In this document: in pieces, positions 1 to 7,709 of the stretch | Layout of the letters: each line of letters begins with the position of its first letter | How positions within the stretch are numbered: the stretch's first letter is position 1 | Source of the DNA: Alistipes sp. | GTDB lineage: Bacteria; Bacteroidota; Bacteroidia; Bacteroidales; Rikenellaceae | DNA: 23,477 nt | Reading direction: 5' to 3' | Assembly: GCA_020026395.1 (NCBI GenBank) | Contig: JAHHQM010000018.1 | Span: 1-23,477, forward strand | The notes under the pieces: model-generated | What the model saw: the letters and a program-made list of their open reading frames with translations, nothing else | The model's database searches: none | Told to the model about the DNA's origin: nothing | Made by a program: the position numbers and the translations under genes

Positions 1-689
1 TTCCGAGCGGGGTAAATCACGGGAGGCGTTTTGCCCTATAATATATATAGGTATAGGCACCAAGGTGCGAAAGACCCCCTTTCCACCCGCATCAAAAATC
101 CACCGAAGAACCGACCGAAAGCCGTAAAAAAGGAGCAGAAAACCTTGCCCGGCCTTCAGAAATCGGGAAAAGAAACAGGCTGTACCCCGAAAAATCCACA
201 AAAAGGAGGTGGAAAAGTTGCGATAAAAGCTCAAAACCGAGGCAAAGCGTCCGAGAAAATCCCGATTTTCCCCGCAAAGAAGTCCGTTTCAAGGGTGAAA
301 ATTTGGCAGCACCACCCCATTTTCGGGACTTGAGACCTTGTTTTTCGGCAAAATTCTTCCGAAAAAGTCGGAAGAATCCCGTATTTCCCCTGAAACTTAC
401 GCTGCAAATCGGGGATTTCGCCTGCAAAAAAGTGATTCGCGCCCCGATATTTTTCCGCAGCGTCGCCCTGCCGACACCCCGAATTTTTCCCGAAAAGGCT
501 CCCGTCTGCCCCAAAAATTCGGCAAAAAACCTCAAAACACCCCGCCACCATCCCCGGAAAAATTCCGATCCACCCCACTTTTCGGCCTCCAGCGCCCAAT
601 TCAATCGCCCCACGAGTGGAGATTTTTGCCCGTTTCGACCGATTCGAATCGGATTTTTTATTACATTTGTCCCTATAAATCGGATAAAT
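1..689. other. Spacer upstream of lspA, rich in small hairpins
   Basis: No convincing gene is seen here; the open frames on both strands give low-complexity Arg/Lys/Pro/Phe-rich peptides with no family resemblance. The stretch carries an AT-rich block at 36-50 and many inverted words of the CCCGAAAA/TTTTCGGG type. Clear hairpins are GAAAATC/GATTTTC (255-261/264-270) and a perfect 10-bp stem ATTCTTCCGA/TCGGAAGAAT (353-362/368-377, loop AAAAG). A perfect 14-base palindrome, CCGATTCGAATCGG, lies at 639-652 and is followed by a T-run. The palindrome plus T-run could terminate upstream plus-strand transcription or serve as an operator just ahead of the lspA promoter; neither is proven. Confidence 0.6.
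662..669 (+). promoter_or_regulatory. Probable -7 element of the lspA promoter
   Basis: TACATTTG matches the Bacteroidota -7 consensus TAnnTTTG and lies 20 bases before the lspA start codon. No matching TTTG is present at the expected upstream distance; that position is taken by the palindrome at 639-652. Confidence 0.5.
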
Positions 690-1307
690 ATGAACATCAA
701 GAAAATTAGCATCTTCATCATACTGCTTATTCTGGCGGATCAGATCCTCAAAATTTGGATCAAAACCCACCTTGCACTCAACGAATCCATCATCGTATGC
801 GACGATTGGTTCCAGCTGCGCTTCATCGAGAACAACGGTGCGGCTTTCGGCATGCAGATTCCGTCGGGCGACGGCTTCGATTGGGGCAAGCTGATCCTCG
901 GCATCTTCCGACTGGCGATGTCCGCGGGTATCGGTTATCTGATCTACCACCTGTGCTGCAAAGCCAGGGAGAAAACCCCGAAAGGTGTACTGATCGGCTT
1001 GGCGCTGATCATGGCCGGTGCGGTCGGCAACATCATCGACAGCGCCTTCTACGGACTGATCTTTTCGGAATCGACCCCGATGGCAGCGGCACATTTGGGC
1101 GACGGATATGCCGGATTTATGATGGGAAAGGTCGTGGACATGTTTTATTTTCCGCTGTTCCAGTGGAACGGAGTCCCCGATTTCCTGAGTTTCCTGGTAG
1201 ACCGCAATAATTATTTCTTCGGAGCGATTTTTAATTTGGCGGACGCATATATTTCAGTTGCAGCCGTTTACCTGATTTTGTTCCAAAGCAAATTCTTTAT
1301 GCGTTAA
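690..1307 (+). CDS. lspA: Lipoprotein signal peptidase (signal peptidase II)
   Basis: Predicted 205-residue inner-membrane aspartic protease that cleaves the signal peptide of prolipoproteins next to the lipid-modified cysteine. The family signatures are visible: ENNGAAFG near residues 47-54, GNIID with catalytic Asp117, and FNLADAYIS with the second catalytic Asp185. Hydrophobic segments lie around residues 5-25, 66-88, 100-117 and 180-200. The 205-residue length fits the longer Bacteroidota LspA proteins, which carry an insertion before the final helix (here about residues 122-175). The frame is open far upstream, but that sequence is low complexity, and the ATG at 690 starts directly at the N-terminal helix (MNIKKISIF), so this start is preferred. 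The window encodes at least three likely substrates (the lipoproteins at 9416, 12615 and 15439). The gene appears monocistronic, with a tRNA after it. Confidence 0.93.
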   Translation: MNIKKISIFIILLILADQILKIWIKTHLALNESIIVCDDWFQLRFIENNGAAFGMQIPSGDGFDWGKLILGIFRLAMSAGIGYLIYHLCCKAREKTPKGVLIGLALIMAGAVGNIIDSAFYGLIFSESTPMAAAHLGDGYAGFMMGKVVDMFYFPLFQWNGVPDFLSFLVDRNNYFFGAIFNLADAYISVAAVYLILFQSKFFMR

Positions 1308-1323
1308 AAAAATGCAAAAAAGA

Positions 1324-1355
1324 TTTGCAGATTCCGAATTTTGATATTACTTTTG
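1324..1355 (+). promoter_or_regulatory. Promoter of tRNA-Leu(CAG)
   Basis: TTTG at 1324-1327, a 20-base spacer, then TACTTTTG at 1348-1355. This is a full match to the Bacteroidota TTTG-N19-21-TAnnTTTG promoter and lies 15 bases before the tRNA, so the tRNA is expressed independently of lspA. Confidence 0.75.
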
Positions 1356-1370
1356 TCACGCAAAACCAAA

Positions 1371-1452
1371 GCCCAGGTGGCGAAATAGGTAGACGCGCAC
1401 GTTTCAGGTGCGTGTGTCGCAAGACATGCAGGTTCGATTCCTGTCCTGGGCA
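1371..1452 (+). tRNA. tRNA-Leu, anticodon CAG
   Basis: The 82-base class II tRNA has acceptor strands GCCCAGG/CCTGGGC with discriminator A1452. The D-arm is followed by an anticodon loop TTCAGGT (anticodon CAG, reads CUG). The long variable arm TGTC-GCAA-GACA is typical of leucine tRNAs, and the T-arm is CAGG-TTCGATT-CCTG. The 3' CCA is not encoded. A strong terminator begins five bases downstream. Confidence 0.95.
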
Positions 1453-1456
1453 CTGG

Positions 1457-1495
1457 AAACCCTCGTTAGAAATTCTAACGAGGGTTTTGCTTTTT
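1457..1495 (+). terminator. Terminator of tRNA-Leu(CAG)
   Basis: An almost continuous inverted repeat: a left arm at 1457-1471 (core ACCCTCGTTAGAA) is perfectly complementary to 1473-1487. It is followed by TTTTGCTTTTT. This is one of the strongest intrinsic terminators in the window. Confidence 0.92.
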
Positions 1496-1497
1496 CA

Positions 1498-1829
1498 GGG
1501 GTTTGGGCATCCGTCCCGATCCGCCCCTTTCTTCCGGCAATTCCGCCGTTTCAATCACTTCTACGGGTAATCCTCCTATAAGTCCCGATTCGCCCTAAAA
1601 AGGTGCTTCATGCGCTACGAATCAGTACGGGGTTTCCCGAGACACATTCCGCGCAAACAACCGTTTCATCTCGCGCAGAATTCCACACCTCTTTCCATCC
1701 ACACCTCGTTTCGCATAGCACCACCCCACCTCGTCTCGCGCAAGACACCACCACCTGCAAAGCCACACACTCACCCCGCACAAAACACCTCATCCCGCGC
1801 AAGCCAAGCCCGCCCTTCCCCCACCACAC
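1498..1829. other. C-rich, G-poor spacer with degenerate CGCGCA-centred repeats
   Basis: No supported gene. From about 1644 to 1804 the plus strand holds six degenerate copies of a word resembling CTCATCTCGCGCAAG. The cores begin at 1650, 1672, 1712, 1737, 1777 and 1796, with spacings of 22, 40, 25, 40 and 19 bases. Read on the minus strand this is G-rich (TTGCGCGAGACGAGGTG-like) and lies just beyond the terminator of the minus-strand antiporter gene. The irregular spacing and sequence drift exclude a CRISPR array. Short translations here are low complexity. Confidence 0.5.
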
Positions 1830-1857
1830 AAAAAAAGAGCGGCCCGAAAGACCGCTC
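1830..1857 (-). terminator. Terminator of the antiporter gene
   Basis: On the minus strand GAGCGGTC-TTTCG-GGCCGCTC forms an 8-bp stem with one G-U pair, followed by seven T. It lies 24 bases after the antiporter stop codon. Confidence 0.88.
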
Positions 1858-1880
1858 CTATAATTACGCCTCCGAAGGAA

Positions 1881-3062
1881 TTACTCCTGCGGGCAACCTT
1901 TTGCCAGCCACTTCACGAGCAGGACAAATCCCATCGTGAGGATCAGGTTCAAGACCAGAGTCAGGATTGAGATCAGCAACACGGGGCCGCCCAGCTTGTA
2001 GCTCATGGCGATGAAGATCACACCGGCACCAACCTCACCACGGGTAAACATACCCACCGACAAAGCCAGACGCTCACGCAGCGTGTGGTTGTGGTAGAAA
2101 CATACGGGCAACAATTTACCGAAGTTCGACAGCAGCGACACGATCACCACATGAAAGGCAATCGTACCCCAAGGCAACATGGGCTGCTTGCTGACAACCA
2201 TACCGCCCGAAGCGGCAACCGACAGATCCTCGCCGATGAATTGGGGCATACTCATACCGACCAACAACATGAAGAGCAGCGACACACCCGTCGAAATACG
2301 CTCCTCGATCGGATTATCCACAAATTTGGTTTTCATCAGCACACCGAGGATAAATGCGGGTAGCAACACCTCAATGTGTACCACCCCCTCGTGCGTAAGG
2401 AAGTATTCGGTTGCCAGATAAATACCCTGCGTAAAGAAAACGACAAGTACGGCAAAGAACATGATCATTTTCCAGTCCTGCCGTACCTTCCAGGTATTCT
2501 GATATTTCCAACCGACCACCAGCGCGATGGTCACAAAGGCAATGATGACACCCATCTGCCACTTCATGCCGATCATGAGCATTTGCAGGGGGATCATCAG
2601 AAGAATCGTATCGAGGTCGTCGAAGATGGCCAACACCTGAATCTTGCGGTAGATCCAGCTCTTGCTCAGGTGCATGGCGGCGAGCATCGTAAAGAGGATA
2701 CCGGCCGAAGTCGGCGCAGCGAAACGGCTCAAGAGCAGATTCTCCTTCCAGGCCTCGAGGTCACCCCAATAGTTCGAGGGGAGCAGCACGAAGACATAAT
2801 AGCAGGCGATCAGAAGCCAGGGCATGGCCGCAGTAGCCATTGCGATGAAATAATCGGTGGCATAGGAACGCCAACGGGTTTTGTCGATCTCGAAATCACG
2901 GCCGACATTGATCATGATAAAGGCCAGGCAGACATACAGCAGACTGTCCACACCGAATTTGATGTGCGACTCGGCGTAATCGCTGCCAAACCATACGGGG
3001 AGAAATTGAGAGATGACCAGACCGATCATCAGACATAGGGAGAAGGAGAGAACTTTTCGCAT
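1881..3062 (-). CDS. Cation/proton antiporter of the Na+/H+ exchanger (CPA2-like) superfamily
   Basis: Predicted polytopic inner-membrane protein of 393 residues with about 11-13 hydrophobic helices, expected to exchange Na+ or K+ for protons and so act in pH and ion homeostasis. The acidic cluster FDDLDTILL (residues 147-155) resembles the ion-binding DD/ND site of this superfamily. A second conserved-looking stretch, FTRGEVGAGVIFIA near residue 340, resembles the TM10-TM11 region of the exchangers. The start at 3062 places a hydrophobic helix at the N-terminus. No regulatory TrkA-N domain follows the membrane part, unlike KefB/C. The gene is single, divergent from eno across 259 bases of AT-rich DNA, and ends at its own terminator. 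The ion specificity cannot be read from sequence. The Na+/H+ exchanger domain assignment is fairly secure; the subfamily is not. Confidence 0.8.
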   Translation of the reverse strand: MRKVLSFSLCLMIGLVISQFLPVWFGSDYAESHIKFGVDSLLYVCLAFIMINVGRDFEIDKTRWRSYATDYFIAMATAAMPWLLIACYYVFVLLPSNYWGDLEAWKENLLLSRFAAPTSAGILFTMLAAMHLSKSWIYRKIQVLAIFDDLDTILLMIPLQMLMIGMKWQMGVIIAFVTIALVVGWKYQNTWKVRQDWKMIMFFAVLVVFFTQGIYLATEYFLTHEGVVHIEVLLPAFILGVLMKTKFVDNPIEERISTGVSLLFMLLVGMSMPQFIGEDLSVAASGGMVVSKQPMLPWGTIAFHVVIVSLLSNFGKLLPVCFYHNHTLRERLALSVGMFTRGEVGAGVIFIAMSYKLGGPVLLISILTLVLNLILTMGFVLLVKWLAKGCPQE

Positions 3063-3103
3063 TAATAAATTTTATATGTTTTAAGTTTATGATTATACCA
3101 CAA

Positions 3104-3111
3104 CAAAGATA
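3104..3111 (-). promoter_or_regulatory. Probable -7 element of the antiporter promoter
   Basis: The minus strand reads TATCTTTG, a full match to TAnnTTTG, 41 bases before the antiporter start codon. A convincing TTTG upstream is not seen. The surrounding 3063-3250 is much richer in A+T than the rest of the window. Confidence 0.55.
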
Positions 3112-3230
3112 ATATATTGTTTGAATTAACCGTTATTTATATTGACAATTTTGTGATAAAATGATAGCAGTATCAAAAAAAACCGATACGAAAACTATTT
3201 AAAAATATTAAAAATCTGCCGAATTTTTCG

Positions 3231-3238
3231 TAATTTTG
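3231..3238 (+). promoter_or_regulatory. Probable -7 element of the eno promoter
   Basis: TAATTTTG fits TAnnTTTG and would give a leader of about 75-80 bases before eno. A clear upstream TTTG is lacking. The leader just before the start codon is A/T-rich without a strong Shine-Dalgarno sequence, as is common in this phylum. Confidence 0.55.
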
Positions 3239-3321
3239 TCACATCGGGAATTGGGTAAAACCCGACCGATCACACAAACAGGCCTATAATTATATCTAAT
3301 AACCAAAAACATTTATCAATT

Positions 3322-4611
3322 ATGCAGATCGTAGAGATTCACGCAAGAGAAATCCTCGATTCGAGAGGTAATCCGACCATCGAAGTAGAAATGCGCACCG
3401 CATCGGGTGCATTTGGCCGTGCAGCCGTTCCGAGCGGAGCATCGACCGGAGAGAACGAGGCGCTGGAGTTGCGCGACGGTGACAAGAAGCGTTTCCTGGG
3501 TAAGGGTGTGCTGAACGCCGTAAAGAACGTCAATGAGGTGATTGCCCCTGCCATCATCGGCATGAACGTAACCGACCAGGTCGGCATCGACAAAACGATG
3601 CTCGAGTTGGACGGCACCCCCACCAAGTCGAAGCTCGGTGCAAACGCCATCCTCGGCGTATCGTTGGCCGCAGCCCGCACGGCAGCCGACCTGCTCGGCA
3701 TGCCCCTGTATCGTTACATCGGCGGTACGAATGCCAAGACGCTGCCCGTTCCCATGATGAACATCATCAACGGCGGTTCGCACTCGGATGCCCCGATCGC
3801 ATTCCAGGAATTCATGATTCGTCCCGTAGGTGCACCTTCGTTCCACGAGGGTCTGCGTATGGGTGCCGAGGTATTCCACAACCTGAAGAAGGTGCTCCAC
3901 AACAGAGGTCTTTCGACGGCTGTAGGTGACGAGGGTGGTTTTGCTCCCGCACTCAACGGTACGGAGGATGCCATCGAGTCGATTATCGAGGCCATCAAGT
4001 CGGCAGGTTACGAGCCGGGTAAGGACGTACGCATCGCCATGGACTGCGCAGCTTCGGAGTTCTATGCCGAAGGTATTTACGACTACACCAAGTTCGAGGG
4101 CGAGAAGGGTGCAAAGCGCAACTCGGCCGAGCAGGTTGCTTACCTGAAGGAGCTCGTTGCCAAGTACCCGATGATCGATTCGATCGAGGACGGTATGTCG
4201 GAGAACGACTGGGACGGTTGGCAGCTGCTGACGAAGGAGCTGGGCGACAAGATCCAGCTCGTTGGTGACGACCTGTTCGTAACGAACGTCGATTTCTTGA
4301 GAAAGGGTATCGAATTGGGTTGCTCGAACTCGATTCTGATCAAGGTAAACCAGATCGGTACGCTGACCGAGACGTTGAACGCCATCGAGATGGCACACCG
4401 TGCAGGCTTCACGACCGTTACTTCGCACCGTTCGGGTGAGACGGAGGATTCGACCATTGCCGACATCGCCGTTGCCACCAATTCGGGTCAGATCAAGACG
4501 GGTTCGATGTCGCGTTCGGACCGTATGGCCAAATACAACCAGCTGCTCCGTATCGAGGAGGAGTTGGGCGACGAGGCTATCTACGGCTACCAGAAAGTAT
4601 ATCGCAAATAA
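3322..4611 (+). CDS. eno: Enolase (phosphopyruvate hydratase)
   Basis: Predicted cytoplasmic glycolytic enzyme converting 2-phosphoglycerate to phosphoenolpyruvate. At 429 residues it is the usual bacterial length. The N-terminal domain contains LDSRGNPT and VPSGASTG. The barrel holds the key residues: Glu204 in VGDEGGFAP (catalytic), metal ligands Asp241 (MDCAASEF), Glu289 (SIEDGMSE) and Asp316 (GDDLFVTN), catalytic Lys341 (KVNQIGT), and the substrate-binding signature TSHRSGETED at 367-376. Nothing is missing. The start at 3322 gives the canonical MQIVEIHAREILDSRG beginning. It is monocistronic, with its own promoter and terminator. Confidence 0.98.
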   Translation: MQIVEIHAREILDSRGNPTIEVEMRTASGAFGRAAVPSGASTGENEALELRDGDKKRFLGKGVLNAVKNVNEVIAPAIIGMNVTDQVGIDKTMLELDGTPTKSKLGANAILGVSLAAARTAADLLGMPLYRYIGGTNAKTLPVPMMNIINGGSHSDAPIAFQEFMIRPVGAPSFHEGLRMGAEVFHNLKKVLHNRGLSTAVGDEGGFAPALNGTEDAIESIIEAIKSAGYEPGKDVRIAMDCAASEFYAEGIYDYTKFEGEKGAKRNSAEQVAYLKELVAKYPMIDSIEDGMSENDWDGWQLLTKELGDKIQLVGDDLFVTNVDFLRKGIELGCSNSILIKVNQIGTLTETLNAIEMAHRAGFTTVTSHRSGETEDSTIADIAVATNSGQIKTGSMSRSDRMAKYNQLLRIEEELGDEAIYGYQKVYRK

Positions 4612-4630
4612 TTTGCGTCGTACCTAAAAA

Positions 4631-4662
4631 AAGAGGCGGGACCTTCGGGTTTCGCCTTTTTT
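4631..4662 (+). terminator. Terminator of eno
   Basis: GGCGGGACC-TTCG-GGTTTCGCC (4635-4643/4648-4656) pairs with two G-U wobbles around a TTCG tetraloop and is followed by six T. The A-run on the other side could make it act in both directions. Confidence 0.9.
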
Positions 4663-4736
4663 CATCTCTTTTTTGAAAAAATCTGCGGCACTCCTCAAAA
4701 AAAAGGAAGTTGTCCACTCAAGATTTATCCTTTCCC

Positions 4737-4776
4737 GAAAAAAAAGAGACAAGCCCCCAAAGACTTGCCTCTTTTT
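4737..4776 (-). terminator. Terminator of the glycosyltransferase unit
   Basis: The minus strand reads AGAGGCAAG, a short loop, then CTTGTCTCT followed by T8. The plus strand also ends in a T-run, so it may work in both directions between convergent eno and the glycosyltransferase. Confidence 0.85.
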
Positions 4777-4794
4777 ATGTTTTTCCCAAAAAAA

Positions 4795-5664
4795 TCAATG
4801 CGCCGACCGCCAAATGGGGATAATATTCAACAATCGCCACAAACGACGCCGACCGTTGAATTTCATCGACAGCCACGTGATGCCGCCCCACGAATAGGCA
4901 CGATAAAGCACATCGCGGAAATGATCGTTCATGTTGATGCCGTGTTTGTCGGCATACAACACAAAACGCCGATGCGCCTTGTACTTCTGACACTGCTTGC
5001 TGAAGGTCTGCTGACTTTTGGTCGTCGAATTTCCGTGCACACGGTAATAATAGTAGACATCGGGCACCGTCACCAGACGGCCGCTCTCGGCCAGGGCATG
5101 CGTCAGATACTCGACATCCTCGAACTGAACGTGCTCGCGGAACATCAATCCGATGCGGAGCAACATCTCACGACGGTAAATTTTGTTGGTCGTATTGAAT
5201 ACGGGCGGACAATTCGACAATCGGAATTTGGGATTTACCGCTTCGGCCACCTCAACACGACGCACATTGATCTGCTGACGCGAGGTCTTGTTGCGCATTT
5301 TGGTCACGTTGGCCGACGCAATATCGGCATCATGAGCCACGGCCGCCACATAAAGTTTCTCGAAATAATCGCGATCGAGCCAGTCATCCGAATCGATGTA
5401 GGCCACATATTCGCCCTGCGCCACCCGAAAACCCGTGTTTCGGGCACCACCCTGCCGTTTGTTTTTCTGACGGATGACCTTCACACGGCTGTCCATGGCG
5501 GCATAACGGTTCAAAACATCGATCGAATGGTCGGGGCTTTCGTCATCGACACAAATCACCTCGATATTTTTCAGCGTCTGCCCCAACACGCTGTCCAGAC
5601 AGGCAGGCAGAAACTGCTCGACATTATATACGGGAATAATGACCGATACGGCAATCTTTTCCAT
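4795..5664 (-). CDS. Family 2 glycosyltransferase (GT-A fold)
   Basis: Predicted 289-residue transferase moving a sugar from a nucleotide-sugar donor to a glycan or lipid acceptor at the cytoplasmic face of the membrane. The GT-A features are in order: VSVIIPVYN (residues 6-14), ICVDDESPD with the nucleotide-binding Asp pair at 40-41, GGARNTG (72-78), and the metal-binding DxD within YIDSDDW (89-95). A later FEDVEY probably supplies the catalytic acidic residue. There is no transmembrane anchor; the C-terminus is basic and aromatic, which may aid peripheral membrane association. Only three bases separate its start codon from the stop of the upstream FAD-dehydrogenase gene, so the two are probably co-transcribed. 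No polysaccharide cluster surrounds it, and donor and acceptor cannot be predicted. Confidence 0.9.
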   Translation of the reverse strand: MEKIAVSVIIPVYNVEQFLPACLDSVLGQTLKNIEVICVDDESPDHSIDVLNRYAAMDSRVKVIRQKNKRQGGARNTGFRVAQGEYVAYIDSDDWLDRDYFEKLYVAAVAHDADIASANVTKMRNKTSRQQINVRRVEVAEAVNPKFRLSNCPPVFNTTNKIYRREMLLRIGLMFREHVQFEDVEYLTHALAESGRLVTVPDVYYYYRVHGNSTTKSQQTFSKQCQKYKAHRRFVLYADKHGINMNDHFRDVLYRAYSWGGITWLSMKFNGRRRLWRLLNIIPIWRSAH

Positions 5665-5667
5665 TTT

Positions 5668-7236
5668 TTATCTTGAGTGCTGATGTTCGACATAAAGTTT
5701 CACGGCCTCGGCGATGCGCTCACCGTCCAAAGCCGCCGAGATGATGCCGCCCGCATAACCCGCACCTTCGCCCGTGGGGAACAAACCCTCGGTTTCGGGG
5801 TGCTGCAACGTGAGGGGATCACGCGGAATGCGCACGGGGGTCGAAGTACGCGACTCGACACCCACCACGATGGCATCGTTGGTCAAAAATCCGTGCATAC
5901 GCCGATCGAAGGTTCTCAATCCGCTGCGCAGACCGCCTGCAATGAAGTCGGGCATCCACTGATCGAGCCTCGACGGCACCACACCGGGAATATAGGAGGT
6001 CGCGGGCAGCGTCTTCGAATCCACGCCCTTCACGAAGTCGGCCACACGTTGCGCGGGAGCAATCTGATGATCGCCACCGAAACGACGCGCCGCCAATTCG
6101 AACTCCTCCTGGAATTTCAATCCGGCCAATTCGCCCCACTCCTCGCGCAGATACTCGAAATCCGACAACCGCACCTCGGTCACCAGACCCGAATTGGCAT
6201 AGGGCGACGTACGACCGCTGGGCGACATGCCGTTTACGACCGACTGTGCCTGATCGGTCATCGCCGGAACGATGAATCCGCCGGGACACATGCAGAACGA
6301 GTAAACGCCGCGACCGCCCTCCTGACTCACGAGCGAGTAGGATGCCGCGGGCAGATACTCCCCGCGCTCGGGCGCATGGTATTGGATCTGGTCGATCAAT
6401 GCCTGCGGATGCTCGATACGCACACCCATCGCGAAAGCTTTCGCCTCCAGACGGATGCCGCGACGATGCAACATCTTGTAAATATCGCGTGCCGAGTGAC
6501 CCGTGGCCAAAACGACGGCCGCACCTTCGATCAGTTCGTCCCCGCACCACACACCGCGAATCCGTCCGCCTTTCAACTCCAGGTCGGTGATTCGTTTCTC
6601 GAACAGGAATTTTCCGCCCGCATCCAAAATCGAACGGCGCATGGCCGACATGATGTAGGGCAGTTTGTCCGTGCCGATGTGGGGATGTGCCTCATAGAGA
6701 ATCTCGGGATTCGCTCCGTGGAAGACCAATACCTCCAATGCCTTGTGGTAGTCGCCGCGTTTTTTGGAACGCGTAAACAACTTTCCGTCGGAGAACGTAC
6801 CCGCACCGCCCTCACCGAAGGCGTAGTTCGAATCGGGATTGACCTCCCGGTTGCGGTTGATCAGGGCAATATCCTTTTTTCGGGTGCTGACATCGTGTCC
6901 GCGCTCCAGAATTACGGGACAAAAACCCAACTCGATCAATCGCAATGCCGCAAACATACCCGCAGGACCCGAGCCGACGACCACCACCTCGGTACGATGA
7001 CTGACATCGGGGTAATCGAAATGAATCGGTTGCGGTGCGGGCTCCTGATCGACATAGACTTCGAGCGTAAGATTGACTTTCGGCTGACGTTTTCGGGCGT
7101 CGATCGAACGTTTGACGACGCGCACCAGCTCCACATCCTCCCGAGCGATGTGGAGCGACGAGGCAGCCACCTGCGTATAATACTTAGGATCAGCGGCCTG
7201 CTTGGGCGTTAATTGGAGTGTAATATTCTGAGGCAT
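5668..7236 (-). CDS. FAD-dependent dehydrogenase (NAD(P)/FAD oxidoreductase, COG2509-like)
   Basis: Predicted cytoplasmic flavoprotein of 522 residues. An N-terminal domain of about 80 residues precedes the dinucleotide-binding fold VVVVGSGPAGMFAA (residues 84-97), with ERG at 111-113 placed to bind the ribose of FAD. GEGGAGTFSDGKL (141-153) follows, and the C-terminal FAD-contacting segment GLFPTGEGAGYAGGI lies near the end. These features match the widely distributed uncharacterised FAD-dependent dehydrogenase family of about 520-550 residues, whose substrate I do not know. The start at 7236 gives MPQNITLQL and follows a -7 element by 17 bases. It heads a two-gene unit with the glycosyltransferase; the functional link between them is unclear. 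Confidence 0.85.
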   Translation of the reverse strand: MPQNITLQLTPKQAADPKYYTQVAASSLHIAREDVELVRVVKRSIDARKRQPKVNLTLEVYVDQEPAPQPIHFDYPDVSHRTEVVVVGSGPAGMFAALRLIELGFCPVILERGHDVSTRKKDIALINRNREVNPDSNYAFGEGGAGTFSDGKLFTRSKKRGDYHKALEVLVFHGANPEILYEAHPHIGTDKLPYIMSAMRRSILDAGGKFLFEKRITDLELKGGRIRGVWCGDELIEGAAVVLATGHSARDIYKMLHRRGIRLEAKAFAMGVRIEHPQALIDQIQYHAPERGEYLPAASYSLVSQEGGRGVYSFCMCPGGFIVPAMTDQAQSVVNGMSPSGRTSPYANSGLVTEVRLSDFEYLREEWGELAGLKFQEEFELAARRFGGDHQIAPAQRVADFVKGVDSKTLPATSYIPGVVPSRLDQWMPDFIAGGLRSGLRTFDRRMHGFLTNDAIVVGVESRTSTPVRIPRDPLTLQHPETEGLFPTGEGAGYAGGIISAALDGERIAEAVKLYVEHQHSR

Positions 7237-7253
7237 TGCAAATAATTTACGGA

Positions 7254-7261
7254 CAAAATTA
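7254..7261 (-). promoter_or_regulatory. Probable -7 element for the FAD-dehydrogenase/glycosyltransferase unit
   Basis: The minus strand reads TAATTTTG, 17 bases before the start codon at 7236, giving a very short leader. No clear TTTG is seen at the expected distance upstream. Confidence 0.55.
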
Positions 7262-7291
7262 CGAAAAAAAGCCGATAATCGCCCTTTGGGA

Positions 7292-7322
7292 TTTGATTTT
7301 CTCCGCTTTATCCCTATCTTTG
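7292..7322 (+). promoter_or_regulatory. Promoter of tRNA-Leu(TAG)
   Basis: TTTG at 7292-7295, a 19-base spacer and TATCTTTG at 7315-7322 form a perfect Bacteroidota promoter ending 11 bases before the tRNA. It lies back to back with the promoter of the FAD-dehydrogenase gene. Confidence 0.85.
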
Positions 7323-7333
7323 CACAAGATTAT

Positions 7334-7415
7334 GCGGATATGGTGTAATTGGTAGCCACGTTAGACTTAGGATCTAATGCCTTACGGCGTGGGGGTTCGA
7401 GTCCCTTTATCCGCA
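7334..7415 (+). tRNA. tRNA-Leu, anticodon TAG
   Basis: The 82-base class II tRNA has acceptor GCGGATA/TATCCGC with discriminator A7415. The anticodon arm is TTAGA-CTTAGGA-TCTAA (anticodon TAG, reads CUA). The variable arm is long, and the T-arm has the loop TTCGAGT with two G-U pairs in its stem. The 3' CCA is not encoded. A terminator follows immediately. Confidence 0.95.
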
Positions 7416-7417
7416 CA

Positions 7418-7463
7418 AAAAAAGAGGAATCTTTTCCCGCATAGGAAGATTCCTCTTTTTTTA
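7418..7463 (+). terminator. Terminator of tRNA-Leu(TAG)
   Basis: AAAGAGGAATCTT pairs perfectly with AAGATTCCTCTTT across a 12-base loop, ending in a T-run. Confidence 0.92.
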
Positions 7464-7625
7464 CGCCATTCCGCTCCGATGCACAAAAAAAAAGACGGAC
7501 ACACCCCCTTCGGAAGATTTCCCCGATGCGGCGTTCATTCCATCAATCTTTTTGCCGCATTCCAACAACGCGGACACCACCCCGCGCCTTCTTCCCATCG
7601 GGTCACCCGTCTTTTTCCCAACCTC

Positions 7626-7669
7626 CAAAAAGCGTTATGCCCACCCCAAGGCAGTAGGGAGGGCATAAC
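7626..7669 (-). terminator. Terminator of the DUF4465 lipoprotein gene
   Basis: GTTATGCCC (7634-7642) and GGGCATAAC (7661-7669) pair perfectly over an 18-base loop; on the minus strand the stem runs into CGCTTTTTGG. It lies about 40 bases past the lipoprotein stop codon. The remaining spacer, 7464-7625, shows no gene and is G-poor on the plus strand. Confidence 0.82.
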
Positions 7670-7709
7670 TCTGGCAAATACCAATCTCTATTTTGTTATT
7701 GCTTTTTCT

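Noticed and set aside
303..689. N-terminal extension of lspA in the same open frame
   Set aside because: The extension is low-complexity Pro/Arg/Lys/Phe sequence over hairpin-rich DNA. A -7 element at 662-669 and the ATG at 690 give a normal LspA.
92..721. 209-codon minus-strand frame upstream of lspA
   Set aside because: Its Arg/Phe/Gly-rich composition comes from the spacer's biased words; there is no domain, and it runs into the lspA start.
1325..1570. 81-codon plus-strand frame spanning tRNA-Leu(CAG)
   Set aside because: It overlaps the tRNA and its terminator entirely; no protein signal.
1644..1804. Possible CRISPR array from the CGCGCA-centred repeats
   Set aside because: The repeats are short and degenerate, spacing is irregular (19-40 bases), and no cas gene is present.
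5677..7212. 511-codon plus-strand frame antisense to the FAD-dependent dehydrogenase
   Set aside because: The same kind of shadow; the dehydrogenase motifs lie on the minus strand.
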